Assembly (NCBI GenBank): GCA_934754475.1
Contig: CAKVHV010000003.1
Location: 131,557-195,556, forward strand
From: an uncultured Clostridia bacterium
GTDB taxonomy: Bacteria > Bacillota > Clostridia > Christensenellales > UBA1242
DNA length: 64,000 nt
Direction: 5' to 3'
A program made the translations under genes and the position numbers. Shown here piece after piece: positions 24,129 through 33,247 of the stretch; within the stretch, counting starts at the first letter, position 1, and each line of letters starts with the position of its first letter. A model generated the notes under the pieces. It had not been told where the DNA came from, did no database searches, and worked only from the letters and a program-made list of their open reading frames with translations.

Positions 24129-25133
24129 TTATTTTTTGTGTTTACAAAAGTTCCATGCGTCTTTGCACATATCTTCAATTGTTTTTTCACATTCAAAGCC
24201 TAACTCGGCTTTGGCTTTGTCGGTTTTGGCAAAGTTGGCAGGGACATCTCCCGGTCTGCGGTCAGTAAAGTCGTATTTAACAATGTCTCCATTTGTATCG
24301 TTAAAAGTATTTACTAGTTCAAGCACAGTTGTGCCTTTGCCCGTTCCAAGATTGTATATGTGTAGTCCGCCATTCTCGTTTTCAATATGTTCAATCGCCT
24401 TAACATGCCCAATTGCCAAGTCAACAACGTGAATAAAGTCTCTTATACATGTTCCGTCTCTAGTTTCGTAGTCGTTTCCGAATATGTGAAGAGTATCAGC
24501 CTTTCCTTCGGCAACTCTCAAAATATATGGCATCAAGTTGTTTGGAATTCCGTTTGGGTCTTCGCCAATAAGTCCAGATGAATGTGCGCCTACTGGGTTA
24601 AAGTATCTAAGAATTGTAAAGTCATATGAGTTATCTGAATTATATATGTCTTTGAGAATCTCTTCAATAAAGCACTTTGTCATGCCATAAGGGTTGGTGG
24701 CTTTGTTACTTGGTGCAGTTTCGTCAATTGGGTTGGATTTTGGAAATCCATAAACACAAGCGGACGAACTAAACACCAACTTTTTAACACCATTTTCATT
24801 CATACATTTGAGTAGATTAAGTGTTCCTGTAATGTTGTTATCATAATACTCAAGTGGCTTTTCGATGCTTTCTGAAACTGCTTTGAGTCCAGCAAAGTGA
24901 ATAATGCTATCAAAAGTATTCTCGGCAAATACTTTTCTCAAATCTTCCTTGTTAAGAAGATTAATTTTGTAGAATTTTGGTCTTACTTTAGTAATTTTTT
25001 CAATCTTGTCTAGTACTTCAATCTTTGAGTTAACAAGATTGTCAACTATCACAACTTCATGTCCGTTGTTGATTAATTCAACGACTGTGTGTGAACCAAT
25101 AAATCCTAGCCCGCCTGTTACTAATATTTTCAT
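24129..25133 (-). CDS. galE: UDP-glucose 4-epimerase
   Basis: A 334-residue short-chain dehydrogenase-type epimerase interconverting UDP-glucose and UDP-galactose with bound NAD. It shows the Rossmann motif ILVTGGLGFIGSHTVVELI, SSSACVYGFP, the catalytic YGMTK (Tyr-x-x-x-Lys), the substrate loop FNPVGAHSSGLIGEDPNG and RDFIHVVDLA. Length is normal. It overlaps the upstream TrxR-like gene by four bases (ATGA) and is in one operon with it, fhs and rdgB. It probably supplies UDP-sugars for envelope glycans. Confidence 0.95.
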   Translation of the reverse strand: MKILVTGGLGFIGSHTVVELINNGHEVVIVDNLVNSKIEVLDKIEKITKVRPKFYKINLLNKEDLRKVFAENTFDSIIHFAGLKAVSESIEKPLEYYDNNITGTLNLLKCMNENGVKKLVFSSSACVYGFPKSNPIDETAPSNKATNPYGMTKCFIEEILKDIYNSDNSYDFTILRYFNPVGAHSSGLIGEDPNGIPNNLMPYILRVAEGKADTLHIFGNDYETRDGTCIRDFIHVVDLAIGHVKAIEHIENENGGLHIYNLGTGKGTTVLELVNTFNDTNGDIVKYDFTDRRPGDVPANFAKTDKAKAELGFECEKTIEDMCKDAWNFCKHKK

Positions 25134-26077
25134 TTTTCATTCTCCATTTTTTTGATGTTTTTGACATAGTTTAGGGCAGTAATCGAAGCGATTGCTCCGT
25201 CCGATGTTGCAGTAACTATTTGTCTAAGTGGGGTGTTTCTTATGTCTCCGACTGCATAAACACCACCAATGTTTGTCTCCATTTTTTCGTTTGTTACAAT
25301 GTATCCGCTTTCGTCTCTCAAAACATTTTCGTCGATTATATCTGTGTTTGCCCCACGTCCAATTGCAACAAATATGCCGGATACATCAATTGTCTTTGTG
25401 TCGCCAGTTGGGATAAAAGTCAAATTGAACTTTTCGACATTTTCACCTTCAATAGACTTAGGCTTACACTCCAAACAAAGTTCGATTTTATGCTCTTTTT
25501 CAATTTTATTATGTAGTTCTTCGACCAGTTTTGGGTCGGCTCTAAATTCGTTTCTGCGGTGAATTAGATATACAAGGCTAGCCTTTTCGGATAGATAAAT
25601 TGCATCTTCAATTGCCGAATTTCCACCACCAACCACAGCAACACTTTTGTTTTCAAACTTGTCTCTGTCGTTTAGACTGCTGTAACTTAGTCCATGTCCC
25701 AAATACTTGGTTTCGTTGTCAACTCCAAGTCGTCTTACTTGAGTTCCAATGCCAATAATAATCGAATATGCTTTGTAGACATGATTGTGTGTATAAACTT
25801 CCTTGATAGTCTGATTTAAGACTGTTTTTGTTACTTCTTCATGTACAATCTCAATACCAGTAGATTTGAGATGTTCGTGCATTTTTTGCGAAAGTTCTTT
25901 TCCCGAAAGTTTTTGAAACCCTAAGTAGTTTGAAACACTACTAGTTGTTGCGATTTGTCCGCCAAATTCGTCTTTTTCAATAAGTAACGTATCAAGTTTG
26001 GTTTGCATGGCATAGATTCCCGCACTCATGCTAGCAGGACCACCGCCAAGTATAATTAAATCATAAATTTTTTCCAT
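25130..26077 (-). CDS. Thioredoxin reductase-like flavoprotein lacking the CxxC
   Basis: A 315-residue protein with the full thioredoxin reductase layout: FAD motif LIILGGGPASMSAGIYA, NAD(P) motif VAVVGGGNSAIEDAIYL with HRRNEFRAD, and the second FAD motif GVYAVGDIRNTPLRQIVTATSDGAIAS. The redox-active CATC position, between the two nucleotide motifs, reads GLSYSSLNDRDKF, so both active-site cysteines are absent. It therefore cannot reduce thioredoxin in the usual way. Ferredoxin/flavodoxin-NADP reductase-like activity (as in YumC-type proteins) is an alternative. It sits 10 bases after fhs and overlaps galE by four. Confidence 0.85.
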   Translation of the reverse strand: MEKIYDLIILGGGPASMSAGIYAMQTKLDTLLIEKDEFGGQIATTSSVSNYLGFQKLSGKELSQKMHEHLKSTGIEIVHEEVTKTVLNQTIKEVYTHNHVYKAYSIIIGIGTQVRRLGVDNETKYLGHGLSYSSLNDRDKFENKSVAVVGGGNSAIEDAIYLSEKASLVYLIHRRNEFRADPKLVEELHNKIEKEHKIELCLECKPKSIEGENVEKFNLTFIPTGDTKTIDVSGIFVAIGRGANTDIIDENVLRDESGYIVTNEKMETNIGGVYAVGDIRNTPLRQIVTATSDGAIASITALNYVKNIKKMENEK

Positions 26078-26087
26078 ATTGTACCTT

Positions 26088-27740
26088 TTAGAATAAACCG
26101 CTAATTTTCCCCGAATTAGTAATCTTCATGTTAACACCGGCAGGGACTTTGCTAAGTCCAGGCATTAACATCATGTCTCCCGCAAGTGCCACCAAAAACT
26201 CCGCTCCGCCACGAATTTCGATGTCCCTAATTGTTACATCAAAATCTACCGGCGCACCAATGAGTTTTGGATTGTCAGATAATGAATATTGAGTCTTGGC
26301 AATAACAATTGGGAGTTTGTCTAGTTTTAGTTTGTTAATAACTTCCAAACTCTCTTTCGCCTTTGGGCTAAGAACTGCTTTGTTTGCCCCGTATACACGT
26401 GTGCAAATATCATTTATTTTCTTTTCGACACTATCGTTTAAATCATAACTATATGCAAAGTTTGAGTTGTCTTTTTCGCACATCTCTTTGACTTTGTTTG
26501 CAAGGTCAATAGCGCCAGTTCCGCCCAAAGCCCACGCATCATTAATTGCATATGTAACGTGCATATTATCAAGTGTTTTGGTAACAAATTCAACTTCGTT
26601 TTGGCTGTCCGTAATGTATTTATTAAGTGTAACAACGAGTGGAAGTTTGTATACGTTTTTAATAATATCAACATGTCTAATTAAGTTGCCAATTCCAGAC
26701 TTGAGTGCATCCATATTTTCTTGTTTCAAGTCGTTTTTGTCCGCACCGCCATGTAGTTTGAGTGCTTGAATTGTCGCAACTAGACATACACAATTAGGTC
26801 TAAGAGATGCAACTCTGCATTTAAGGTCAAGGAACTTTTCCGCTCCCAAATCCGCACCAAATCCCGCTTCGGTTATTGTATATTTTGCTAGTGTCATGCT
26901 TAACTTTGTAGCAGTTATGCTATTACACCCGTGCGCGATGTTTGCAAAAGGTCCTAGGTGAACAATGGCTGGTGTCCCTTCCAATGTTTGAACCAAGTTT
27001 GGTTGCATTGCATCTTTGAGAAGTATTGCCATGGCATCTGCAATATGTAAATCTTTGGCATATACAGGCTTTCCGTTTTTCTTGAGTGCAACTATAATAT
27101 TTCCGAGTCTGCGTTTCAAGTCATTAATGTCTTTGGATAGACACATAATAGCCATAATTTCGCTTGCGGCAGTAATAGTGAAGTTGTCTTCACGTGGAGT
27201 TTCCTTTTTGGTTTGTCCAACAGTCACACTACGCAAAGCCCTATCGTTTAAATCCAAGCACCTGTGAAATAAAATTTTGTCGGGGTCAATTCCAAGTTCG
27301 TTGCCTTGAAAAATATGATTGTCTATCATAGCGCAAAGTAGGTTGTTTGCACTAGTAATTGCATGAAAATCTCCATTGAAATGAAGATTTATATCTGCCA
27401 TAGGAATAACTTGGCTTCTGCCACCGCCAGTCGCTCCACCTTTTACTCCAAAAACGGGTCCAAGTGAAGGCTCTCTTAATGCTAAACAAACACTGTCTCC
27501 CATGCTATTTAACGCATCGGCAATACCAATTGAAACGGTTGTTTTTCCAATCCCGGCACTAGTAGGATTAATGGCAGTAACCAAAACCAACTTGCTATCT
27601 TCTCTTGGATTTGGCTTTTTGTTAATCTTGGCTTTCAAGTCGCCATACATAACAAGTTCTCTAGGCTTTAATCCTAATTTTTTGGCTATATTTTTAATCT
27701 TTTGTGGTTTTACGCTTTCGGCAATTTCAATATCTGTCAT
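26088..27740 (-). CDS. fhs: Formate-tetrahydrofolate ligase
   Basis: A 550-residue enzyme that joins formate to tetrahydrofolate with ATP, feeding one-carbon metabolism (purines, and acetogenesis where present). Recognised: LVLVTAINPTSAGIGKTTVSIG, a P-loop that usually reads TPAGEGKTT; REPSLGPVFGVKGGATGGG; DINLHFNGDFHAITSANNLL; GTPAIVHLGPFANIAHGCNS; and AGDMMLMPGLSKVP near the end. AAAGGAG precedes the ATG. Probably the first gene of the fhs - TrxR-like - galE - rdgB operon, or second after the secreted-protein gene 29 bases upstream. Confidence 0.96.
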   Translation of the reverse strand: MTDIEIAESVKPQKIKNIAKKLGLKPRELVMYGDLKAKINKKPNPREDSKLVLVTAINPTSAGIGKTTVSIGIADALNSMGDSVCLALREPSLGPVFGVKGGATGGGRSQVIPMADINLHFNGDFHAITSANNLLCAMIDNHIFQGNELGIDPDKILFHRCLDLNDRALRSVTVGQTKKETPREDNFTITAASEIMAIMCLSKDINDLKRRLGNIIVALKKNGKPVYAKDLHIADAMAILLKDAMQPNLVQTLEGTPAIVHLGPFANIAHGCNSITATKLSMTLAKYTITEAGFGADLGAEKFLDLKCRVASLRPNCVCLVATIQALKLHGGADKNDLKQENMDALKSGIGNLIRHVDIIKNVYKLPLVVTLNKYITDSQNEVEFVTKTLDNMHVTYAINDAWALGGTGAIDLANKVKEMCEKDNSNFAYSYDLNDSVEKKINDICTRVYGANKAVLSPKAKESLEVINKLKLDKLPIVIAKTQYSLSDNPKLIGAPVDFDVTIRDIEIRGGAEFLVALAGDMMLMPGLSKVPAGVNMKITNSGKISGLF

Positions 27741-27769
27741 GGGTGTTCTCCTTTGTTTTTTGAATTTTA

Positions 27770-28714
27770 TTAATAAACATCATTTGGACCATAAATGTCA
27801 CTAAATGCTTCTCTAAAGTATCTACGACTATTCTCGACAGTAAGTGGTTTTGGCTCGCCCACATCGCTTAGTAATACTAGTGGTGACCTGCCAGTTGTGT
27901 CGCCTTGATAATTTGTGCCAATATCGTCGTTTGTATAAGGCAAAAATGCTTGAAGTCCGTGGAATACAATTGTAAATGTAATTACACATTCGGCATGTAC
28001 GTTTGTAAGTTCCTTGCCAGAAAGTGTCAAAACTGCATCGTCTAGGAATCCAACAGAAACATTATCCTTAAGTCCGCCTACATCTAGTAGTTCGTACTTT
28101 CCAGCATCTGAGAATGTCTGATTCTTTTTGACATAGTAGAAAAAGTGGTCGTCGTCTGAGTCTTTTTCGTCTTCGCCATATGTTTTGTAGTTGTAATCTT
28201 TGTCAAAAACCCATTCGCCTTCGTTTCCGGCAATTTCGTCTTTTAGTCTTGCTTTGACTTGAGACCAGACGTTATCGTAAACTTCCTTAGCGACTTGTGA
28301 AAAATGTCCATCGGGGTCAACAACAGTAATCATTATTCTTGCTCTCAAGATTGCCCCGGTCATATAATAAACGGTGGTCTTGTCGTTGTCTACTCTTTCA
28401 AACTCAGCACCTTGAACAACCGCTCTTGCACCAAGGTGTAAGTTCATGCCGGGATACAAATAATCCCAACCCGGTGGGGTGGTCATGGATAAGTTTCCAG
28501 CCTTGCTAGTTTCTTTGACTCCCGAAGAGTCAGAAAAATAAAGATAGACCGGGCCACCCATATAAAGGACTTCACTTGACCATGTAGACCCATTAAACCA
28601 CGCAAGTGTGGCAACAGTTGTTATACATGTAATTATGAAGACCGCAATATAACACGAAAGTATTATAAAAAACTTTCTTTTGTTTTTTGAAACCTTTTTC
28701 TTCTTCTTTTTCAT
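27770..28714 (-). CDS. Secreted or anchored protein, possible SipW-dependent (TasA/CalY-like) type
   Basis: A 314-residue protein with a very basic start (MKKKKKKVSKNKRKF), a hydrophobic helix near residues 16-38 (IILSCYIAVFIITCITTVA) and the sequence TLAWFNGSTW directly after it. An alanine followed by a TLAWF/AYFxD segment at the end of the signal is characteristic of SipW-processed matrix proteins in Bacillota. The rest is Asp/Tyr-rich and probably beta-structured. No family motif is certain. It is 29 bases upstream of fhs on the same strand. Alternative: a generic type-II-anchored envelope protein. Confidence 0.55.
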   Translation of the reverse strand: MKKKKKKVSKNKRKFFIILSCYIAVFIITCITTVATLAWFNGSTWSSEVLYMGGPVYLYFSDSSGVKETSKAGNLSMTTPPGWDYLYPGMNLHLGARAVVQGAEFERVDNDKTTVYYMTGAILRARIMITVVDPDGHFSQVAKEVYDNVWSQVKARLKDEIAGNEGEWVFDKDYNYKTYGEDEKDSDDDHFFYYVKKNQTFSDAGKYELLDVGGLKDNVSVGFLDDAVLTLSGKELTNVHAECVITFTIVFHGLQAFLPYTNDDIGTNYQGDTTGRSPLVLLSDVGEPKPLTVENSRRYFREAFSDIYGPNDVY

Positions 28715-28912
28715 ATATTTATATAATAAACAAATAATGTTACTTAGTCAAACTAATTAGTTTTATATTTCGAAAAATTAAAAATTATTTTGACAAAATT
28801 TGCATTAGTCATAAATACTTTACAAATCACATAAAGTTTGATATACTATTATCATTCAAGTCCAAAACGCATGTTTTGAGACAGTTTTTATTAAAGGAGA
28901 TAATTAAATAAA

Positions 28913-30352
28913 ATGGAACCAGTGCCGACGGGACAGTTGTGTGCAATAACAATAGGGGGAGTTAATATTTGGCTATTCATTCTAGCGATTATTTTGCTTG
29001 GATGCTCAGCATACTTTTCTGCAAGTGAACTTGCATTTACAACTGTTAATCAAATCAGGCTTAAGAATTTGGCAGACAACAAAGTTAGGGGAGCAAGAAA
29101 GGCAATCTATATTGTAGAGCATTACAACAAGACTCTGTCTACAATACTAATCGGAAACAACTTGGTTAATATTGGAACGACAACAATTTGTGCTTACATA
29201 TTTAGTGTGCTTGTTAGAGACCCCGCGCTTGCCAATATTCTCAACACAATTATAATGACTCTAATCATTCTTACTTTTGGAGAAATTTTGCCTAAGACTC
29301 TAGCAAAAACAGACCCACAAAAATTCGCACTTAGAACAAGTGGAATTATGTACTTGCTTATGAAAATATTGACACCAATTTCATTCTTGTTTATCAAGAT
29401 GCAATCGGTTGCAACCAAGAAAGCAAAAAACCCAAGTGACGACGAACCAACAGTCACGGAAGGTGAACTCGAAAGCATAATTGATACAATGGAAGAAGAA
29501 GGTGTTATTGGTCATGACAATGCGGATATGATGCAAGGAGTGCTTGATTTGCAAACTCATACAGCATACGACATAATGACACCAAGAGTAGACGTTTCTG
29601 CCATAAACTATACCGAAAGTGTCAAAAACATACAAGATGTATTTATGGATACAATGTATTCAAGATTGCCAGTTTATGATGAAACAATAGACAAAATAAT
29701 AGGTGTACTTAATCAAAAAGACTTTTTCAAAGCGATGCTATCGGGCGAAAAAATCTATATCAAAAAGATTATGACCGAGCCACTATTTATTAATGAAAAT
29801 ATGAAGGTCGACGAAGTAATTCGAAAGATGCAATCAAGCAAAAAACATATGGCAATAGTGCTTGATGAACATGGTGGAACTAGCGGTATTGTTTGTATGG
29901 AAGATGCCATTGAAGAAATGGTCGGCGAGATTTATGATGAACACGATGATGAAGTCAAAGAATTGGTAGACAAAAAGAACGATACAGAATATATCGTAGA
30001 CCCAGATATGGATGTCAAAGATTTGTTTGAAATGCTTGAGATTGAGCATTTGCCAGACACTGACTATTCGTCGGTTGGCGGATTCTTGTTTGACTTGTCC
30101 GAAGAACTTCCAGTTCAAGGCAAAGTGATAGTTTATAAGACAATTGACGAAAGAATTGTTGATGGTGTTTATGTTTCAGTTAATGTTGAATTGCACTTTA
30201 CTTTGACCAAAGTAGAAGACAATCGTATCAAGGAAATTTTGGTTAAAGTTGTGGATATTGATACACCAATTGAAGAAAAACCTTTGGAAGCATTAATTGA
30301 AAAGCACAAAAAGAAAAGACAAAAGAAAGATAAAGAAAAATCTGAAGAATAA
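28913..30352 (+). CDS. HlyC/CorC (CNNM) family CBS-domain membrane protein
   Basis: A 479-residue protein: an N-terminal DUF21/CNNM membrane domain with three to four helices (WLFILAIILLGCSAYFSASELAFTTV opening, then NNLVNIGTTTICAYIFSVLV, FGEILPKTLAKTDP), two CBS motifs (YDIMTPRVDVSAINY... and IKKIMTEPLFINENM...) and a C-terminal CorC_HlyC domain ending in a Lys-rich tail. The family is involved in Mg2+ or other divalent-cation homeostasis. A -10-like TATACT and AAAGGAG precede it, although the spacing to ATG is long (13 bases). A large terminator follows. Confidence 0.9.
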   Translation: MEPVPTGQLCAITIGGVNIWLFILAIILLGCSAYFSASELAFTTVNQIRLKNLADNKVRGARKAIYIVEHYNKTLSTILIGNNLVNIGTTTICAYIFSVLVRDPALANILNTIIMTLIILTFGEILPKTLAKTDPQKFALRTSGIMYLLMKILTPISFLFIKMQSVATKKAKNPSDDEPTVTEGELESIIDTMEEEGVIGHDNADMMQGVLDLQTHTAYDIMTPRVDVSAINYTESVKNIQDVFMDTMYSRLPVYDETIDKIIGVLNQKDFFKAMLSGEKIYIKKIMTEPLFINENMKVDEVIRKMQSSKKHMAIVLDEHGGTSGIVCMEDAIEEMVGEIYDEHDDEVKELVDKKNDTEYIVDPDMDVKDLFEMLEIEHLPDTDYSSVGGFLFDLSEELPVQGKVIVYKTIDERIVDGVYVSVNVELHFTLTKVEDNRIKEILVKVVDIDTPIEEKPLEALIEKHKKKRQKKDKEKSEE

Positions 30353-30367
30353 TTTTTGATTAAAATG

Positions 30368-30440
30368 ATTTGCATGTGATATGGTTTTCACTCACCAAAA
30401 AGGTGGTGTGAGACCAAAAAATCATATGCAAATTTTTTTT
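30368..30440 (+). terminator. Strong compound terminator
   Basis: A 13-bp stem (30368-30380 with 30421-30433, one G-T pair) encloses an inner hairpin CTCACC/GGTG and is followed by seven T. Together with the typA promoter this explains the 311-bp gap before typA. Confidence 0.9.
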
Positions 30441-30488
30441 GATTTTATAAAATGTTTTTAATTTTATAAAATTTTTTTATAAAAGTAC

Positions 30489-30517
30489 TTTTCAAATGCT
30501 TTTAGTTGTGATAGAAT
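30489..30517 (+). promoter_or_regulatory. typA promoter
   Basis: TTTTCA (30489-30494), 17-bp spacer, TGA-TAGAAT (extended -10; hexamer 30512-30517). It gives an AT-rich leader of about 140 nt. Confidence 0.55.
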
Positions 30518-30663
30518 ACTACGTAATTTTTTATTGAACCAAATTATAAGACAATTTTTTGATTGTTTTATTTTTTGAATTTAAATTTGAAAATTGGATA
30601 AAATTTGGATTTAAAAGTGTAAGTTTGCACAAAATTCAAAATAGAATTTAGGAGAAAAAATTT

Positions 30664-32490
30664 ATGCAAAATGTAAGAAATGTGGCAATAATTGCCCACG
30701 TTGACCATGGCAAAACAAGTTTGGTAAACGAACTTTTGAAACAAGGTCATGTATTTAGAGACAATCAAGTTATTGAAGATAGAGTTATGGATAGCAATGC
30801 TCTTGAAAAGGAAAGGGGAATTACAATTCTTTCCAAAAACACTGCTGTTATGTTTGAAGGAACTAAGATTAATATTGTCGACACCCCAGGACACGCTGAC
30901 TTCGGTGGCGAAGTTGAACGTGTACTCAAAATGGTTGATGGTGTAATTTTGGTGGTTGATGCCTTTGAAGGTCCAATGCCACAAACAAGATTCGTTCTTC
31001 AAAAAGCACTTGAACTTAATCATAAAGTTATCGTTGTTGTTAACAAAATCGACAAACCCGAAGCAAGACCTAAGGAAGTTGTTGACGAAGTTCTTGAATT
31101 ACTTCTTGACCTTAATGCCAACGAAGAGCAACTAGAGAGTCCATTCGTATTCTGTTCTTGTAGACAAGGTGTTGCTAGTTTGGATGCTGACAAGCCGGGA
31201 GTAGATATGCAACCTTTGTTTAAGACAATTGTAGATTATATCCCAGCTCCACATTGTGATGTCAATGCACCTTTTCAAATGCTAGTTAGTTCTAGTGAAC
31301 ATAATGATTACTTGGGCAAACTATCTATTGGAAAGATTGAACGTGGTGTAATTCACGTAAACGATACAGTCGATGTAACAAACTACTATGGCGAGTGCAA
31401 AGCCAAGCCTTTCAAGGTTGTTAATATCTTTGCTTTCGAAGGACTTAAGAGAGTTCCTTTGACCGAAGCAAGTGCGGGAGACATTGTTTGTCTTGCGGGT
31501 AGCCCAGATGTAACAATCGGTGATACAATTTGTGACAAATCAATGGTCGAAGCAATTCCTTTTGTTAAAATAAGCGAACCTTCCGTTCAAATGACTTTTA
31601 GTGTAAACAATAGTCCTTTTGCCGGAAAAGAAGGCAAATATTGTACTTCAAGACATCTAAGAGATAGACTTTACAAAGAGAGCATTAGGGATTTGAGTCT
31701 CAAAGTGTTTGATACAGATAGTGCAGATAGTTTCACCGTTCTTGGTAGGGGCGAGATGCACATATCTATTTTGATAGAAAATATGCGTAGAGACGGATAT
31801 GAATTCCAAGTTTCTATGCCAAAAGTGTTATTCAAAGAAATTGACGGAGTTAAATGCGAACCAATAGATAGATTCGTAGCCGACGTTCCCGAAGATGCAG
31901 TTGGTGCTGTTATGTCAGAAATCGGAAACCGCAAAGGCGAACTAGTTACAATGACTACACATGGCAGTCGTACAAGACTAGAATTCTTGATTCCTTCAAG
32001 GGGATTGTTTGGTTACAAATCTCAATTCCTAACCGATACAAAGGGCGAAGGAATTATGTCTAGTGTATTCGAAAAATATGACGTATTTAAGGGAAATATT
32101 GAAAGACGTAGTTATGGCGCACTTATCGCTTACGAAAATGGCGAAGCATGTCAATACGGATTATATAACTCTCAAGAAAGGGGTAGATTATTTATAACCC
32201 CAGGTACTCAAGTTTATGGCGGAATGATAGTAGGTATGAATCCTAAGGGTGTAGATATTGTTGTCAATGTTTGCAAGAAAAAACAATTAACAAATATGCG
32301 TTCTTCAGCAAGCGACGATGCTCTTAGACTAGAAGCACCTAAGATTATGACTTTGGAAGAAAGTTTGGAATTCTTGGATGATGACGAACTTTTGGAAGTT
32401 ACTCCAAAGAGCCTTAGACTTAGAAAAATCGTTCTTGACCACGTTACTCGTGGAAGAATGGACTTCCGTAAGAAAAATAACATCGAATAA
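30664..32490 (+). CDS. typA: Translational GTPase TypA/BipA
   Basis: A 608-residue ribosome-associated GTPase of the EF-G superfamily that acts in ribosome assembly and stress adaptation. G motifs: IAHVDHGKTSLVNELL (G1), ERGITILSKN (G2), VDTPGHADFGGEVERVL (G3), VVNKIDKPEARP (G4) and SCRQG (G5). The C-terminal BipA-specific domain includes PSRGLFGYKSQFLTDTKGEG and the conserved end with VTRGRMDFRKK. Length is normal. AGGAG precedes the ATG. Monocistronic between terminators. Confidence 0.98.
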   Translation: MQNVRNVAIIAHVDHGKTSLVNELLKQGHVFRDNQVIEDRVMDSNALEKERGITILSKNTAVMFEGTKINIVDTPGHADFGGEVERVLKMVDGVILVVDAFEGPMPQTRFVLQKALELNHKVIVVVNKIDKPEARPKEVVDEVLELLLDLNANEEQLESPFVFCSCRQGVASLDADKPGVDMQPLFKTIVDYIPAPHCDVNAPFQMLVSSSEHNDYLGKLSIGKIERGVIHVNDTVDVTNYYGECKAKPFKVVNIFAFEGLKRVPLTEASAGDIVCLAGSPDVTIGDTICDKSMVEAIPFVKISEPSVQMTFSVNNSPFAGKEGKYCTSRHLRDRLYKESIRDLSLKVFDTDSADSFTVLGRGEMHISILIENMRRDGYEFQVSMPKVLFKEIDGVKCEPIDRFVADVPEDAVGAVMSEIGNRKGELVTMTTHGSRTRLEFLIPSRGLFGYKSQFLTDTKGEGIMSSVFEKYDVFKGNIERRSYGALIAYENGEACQYGLYNSQERGRLFITPGTQVYGGMIVGMNPKGVDIVVNVCKKKQLTNMRSSASDDALRLEAPKIMTLEESLEFLDDDELLEVTPKSLRLRKIVLDHVTRGRMDFRKKNNIE

Positions 32491-32603
32491 TCTACAAAAT
32501 TCGTCGATTACTAAAAATTTTTAAAAAGTTATGTAGGCAAAATTTGATTTCGATAATAAAATCTTAATTAAAAAACACATCGAATAATTTAATAAAAATA
32601 TCA

Positions 32604-32664
32604 AAAACTAAGCAAAAAGAAGTTGTTTCAAAAGCCACTTCAAAACCACTTGCTTAGTTTTTTT
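32604..32664 (+). terminator. typA terminator
   Basis: An 11-bp stem AAAACTAAGCA/TGCTTAGTTTT (32604-32614 with 32651-32661), extended by a partial inner hairpin and followed by T. Confidence 0.85.
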
Positions 32665-33130
32665 GTAACCCCATATTGCTTAATGTTTAATCAAAAATAA
32701 ACTATGTTTGCATGATTGTAACCATGGTTATTAATTTATAACTATCGCCCTGATTGTAGTATTTTAGGTTATCACAAATATATGTGTGGGGATATAAAAA
32801 TTCACATGTTTATTGCTTGATTTTCTAAAAATTTCGCCCAAAATACAAATAGATATGGTGTATAATAATAAATGCCAAAATTAGTTTTTGTCAAGACGTG
32901 TGTGTTTTTTGACAAAATAAATTTTTCAAAATTTTTAATTCATAAATTCTTTATGAATTAATTTTTTTTGAAAACTACAAAATTTATTGATAATATATAT
33001 ATTTACTCAAAATTTGCAAAAACTATTTTTGCTAGAATTTGTGGCTTTAATACTAGATTTTTTACATATTTTTGCATAAAAATACAAAATGAGACAATTT
33101 AATTAATTTTTCTTTTGGTATCCAAATAAT
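32665..33130 (+). other. AT-rich intergenic region upstream of the giant gene
   Basis: No credible gene. It contains a 9-bp inverted repeat TTTTGTCAA/TTGACAAAA (32886-32894 and 32909-32917) and a perfect terminator-like hairpin (11-bp stem 32936-32946/32950-32960, loop TTC, eight T to 32969). These lie upstream of the giant gene's presumed promoter and may insulate it, or regulate it if transcription begins farther upstream. Confidence 0.5.
32936..32969 (+). terminator. Terminator-like hairpin upstream of the giant gene
   Basis: A perfect 11-bp stem TAATTCATAAA/TTTATGAATTA with loop TTC is followed by A and eight T; no gene ends directly before it. Confidence 0.65.
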
Positions 33131-33159
33131 TTGACAAGATTTTTTTTTAAATATAAACT
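33131..33159 (+). promoter_or_regulatory. Probable promoter of the giant surface protein gene
   Basis: TTGACA (33131-33136), 17-bp spacer, TAAACT (33154-33159). A leader of about 80 nt and AGGTAGGG lead to the ATG at 33248. Confidence 0.55.
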
Positions 33160-33247
33160 AGTTATAGTATTATTATTTTTATGCGTGAGCGTGCGTGTTA
33201 AAATATAAAATTTAAAAAGTATTTGTATGCTTTGAAGGTAGGGTAAA

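Noticed and set aside
24107..24196. N-terminal extension of RdgB
   Set aside because: It overlaps galE, has no ribosome-binding site and precedes the conserved family start.
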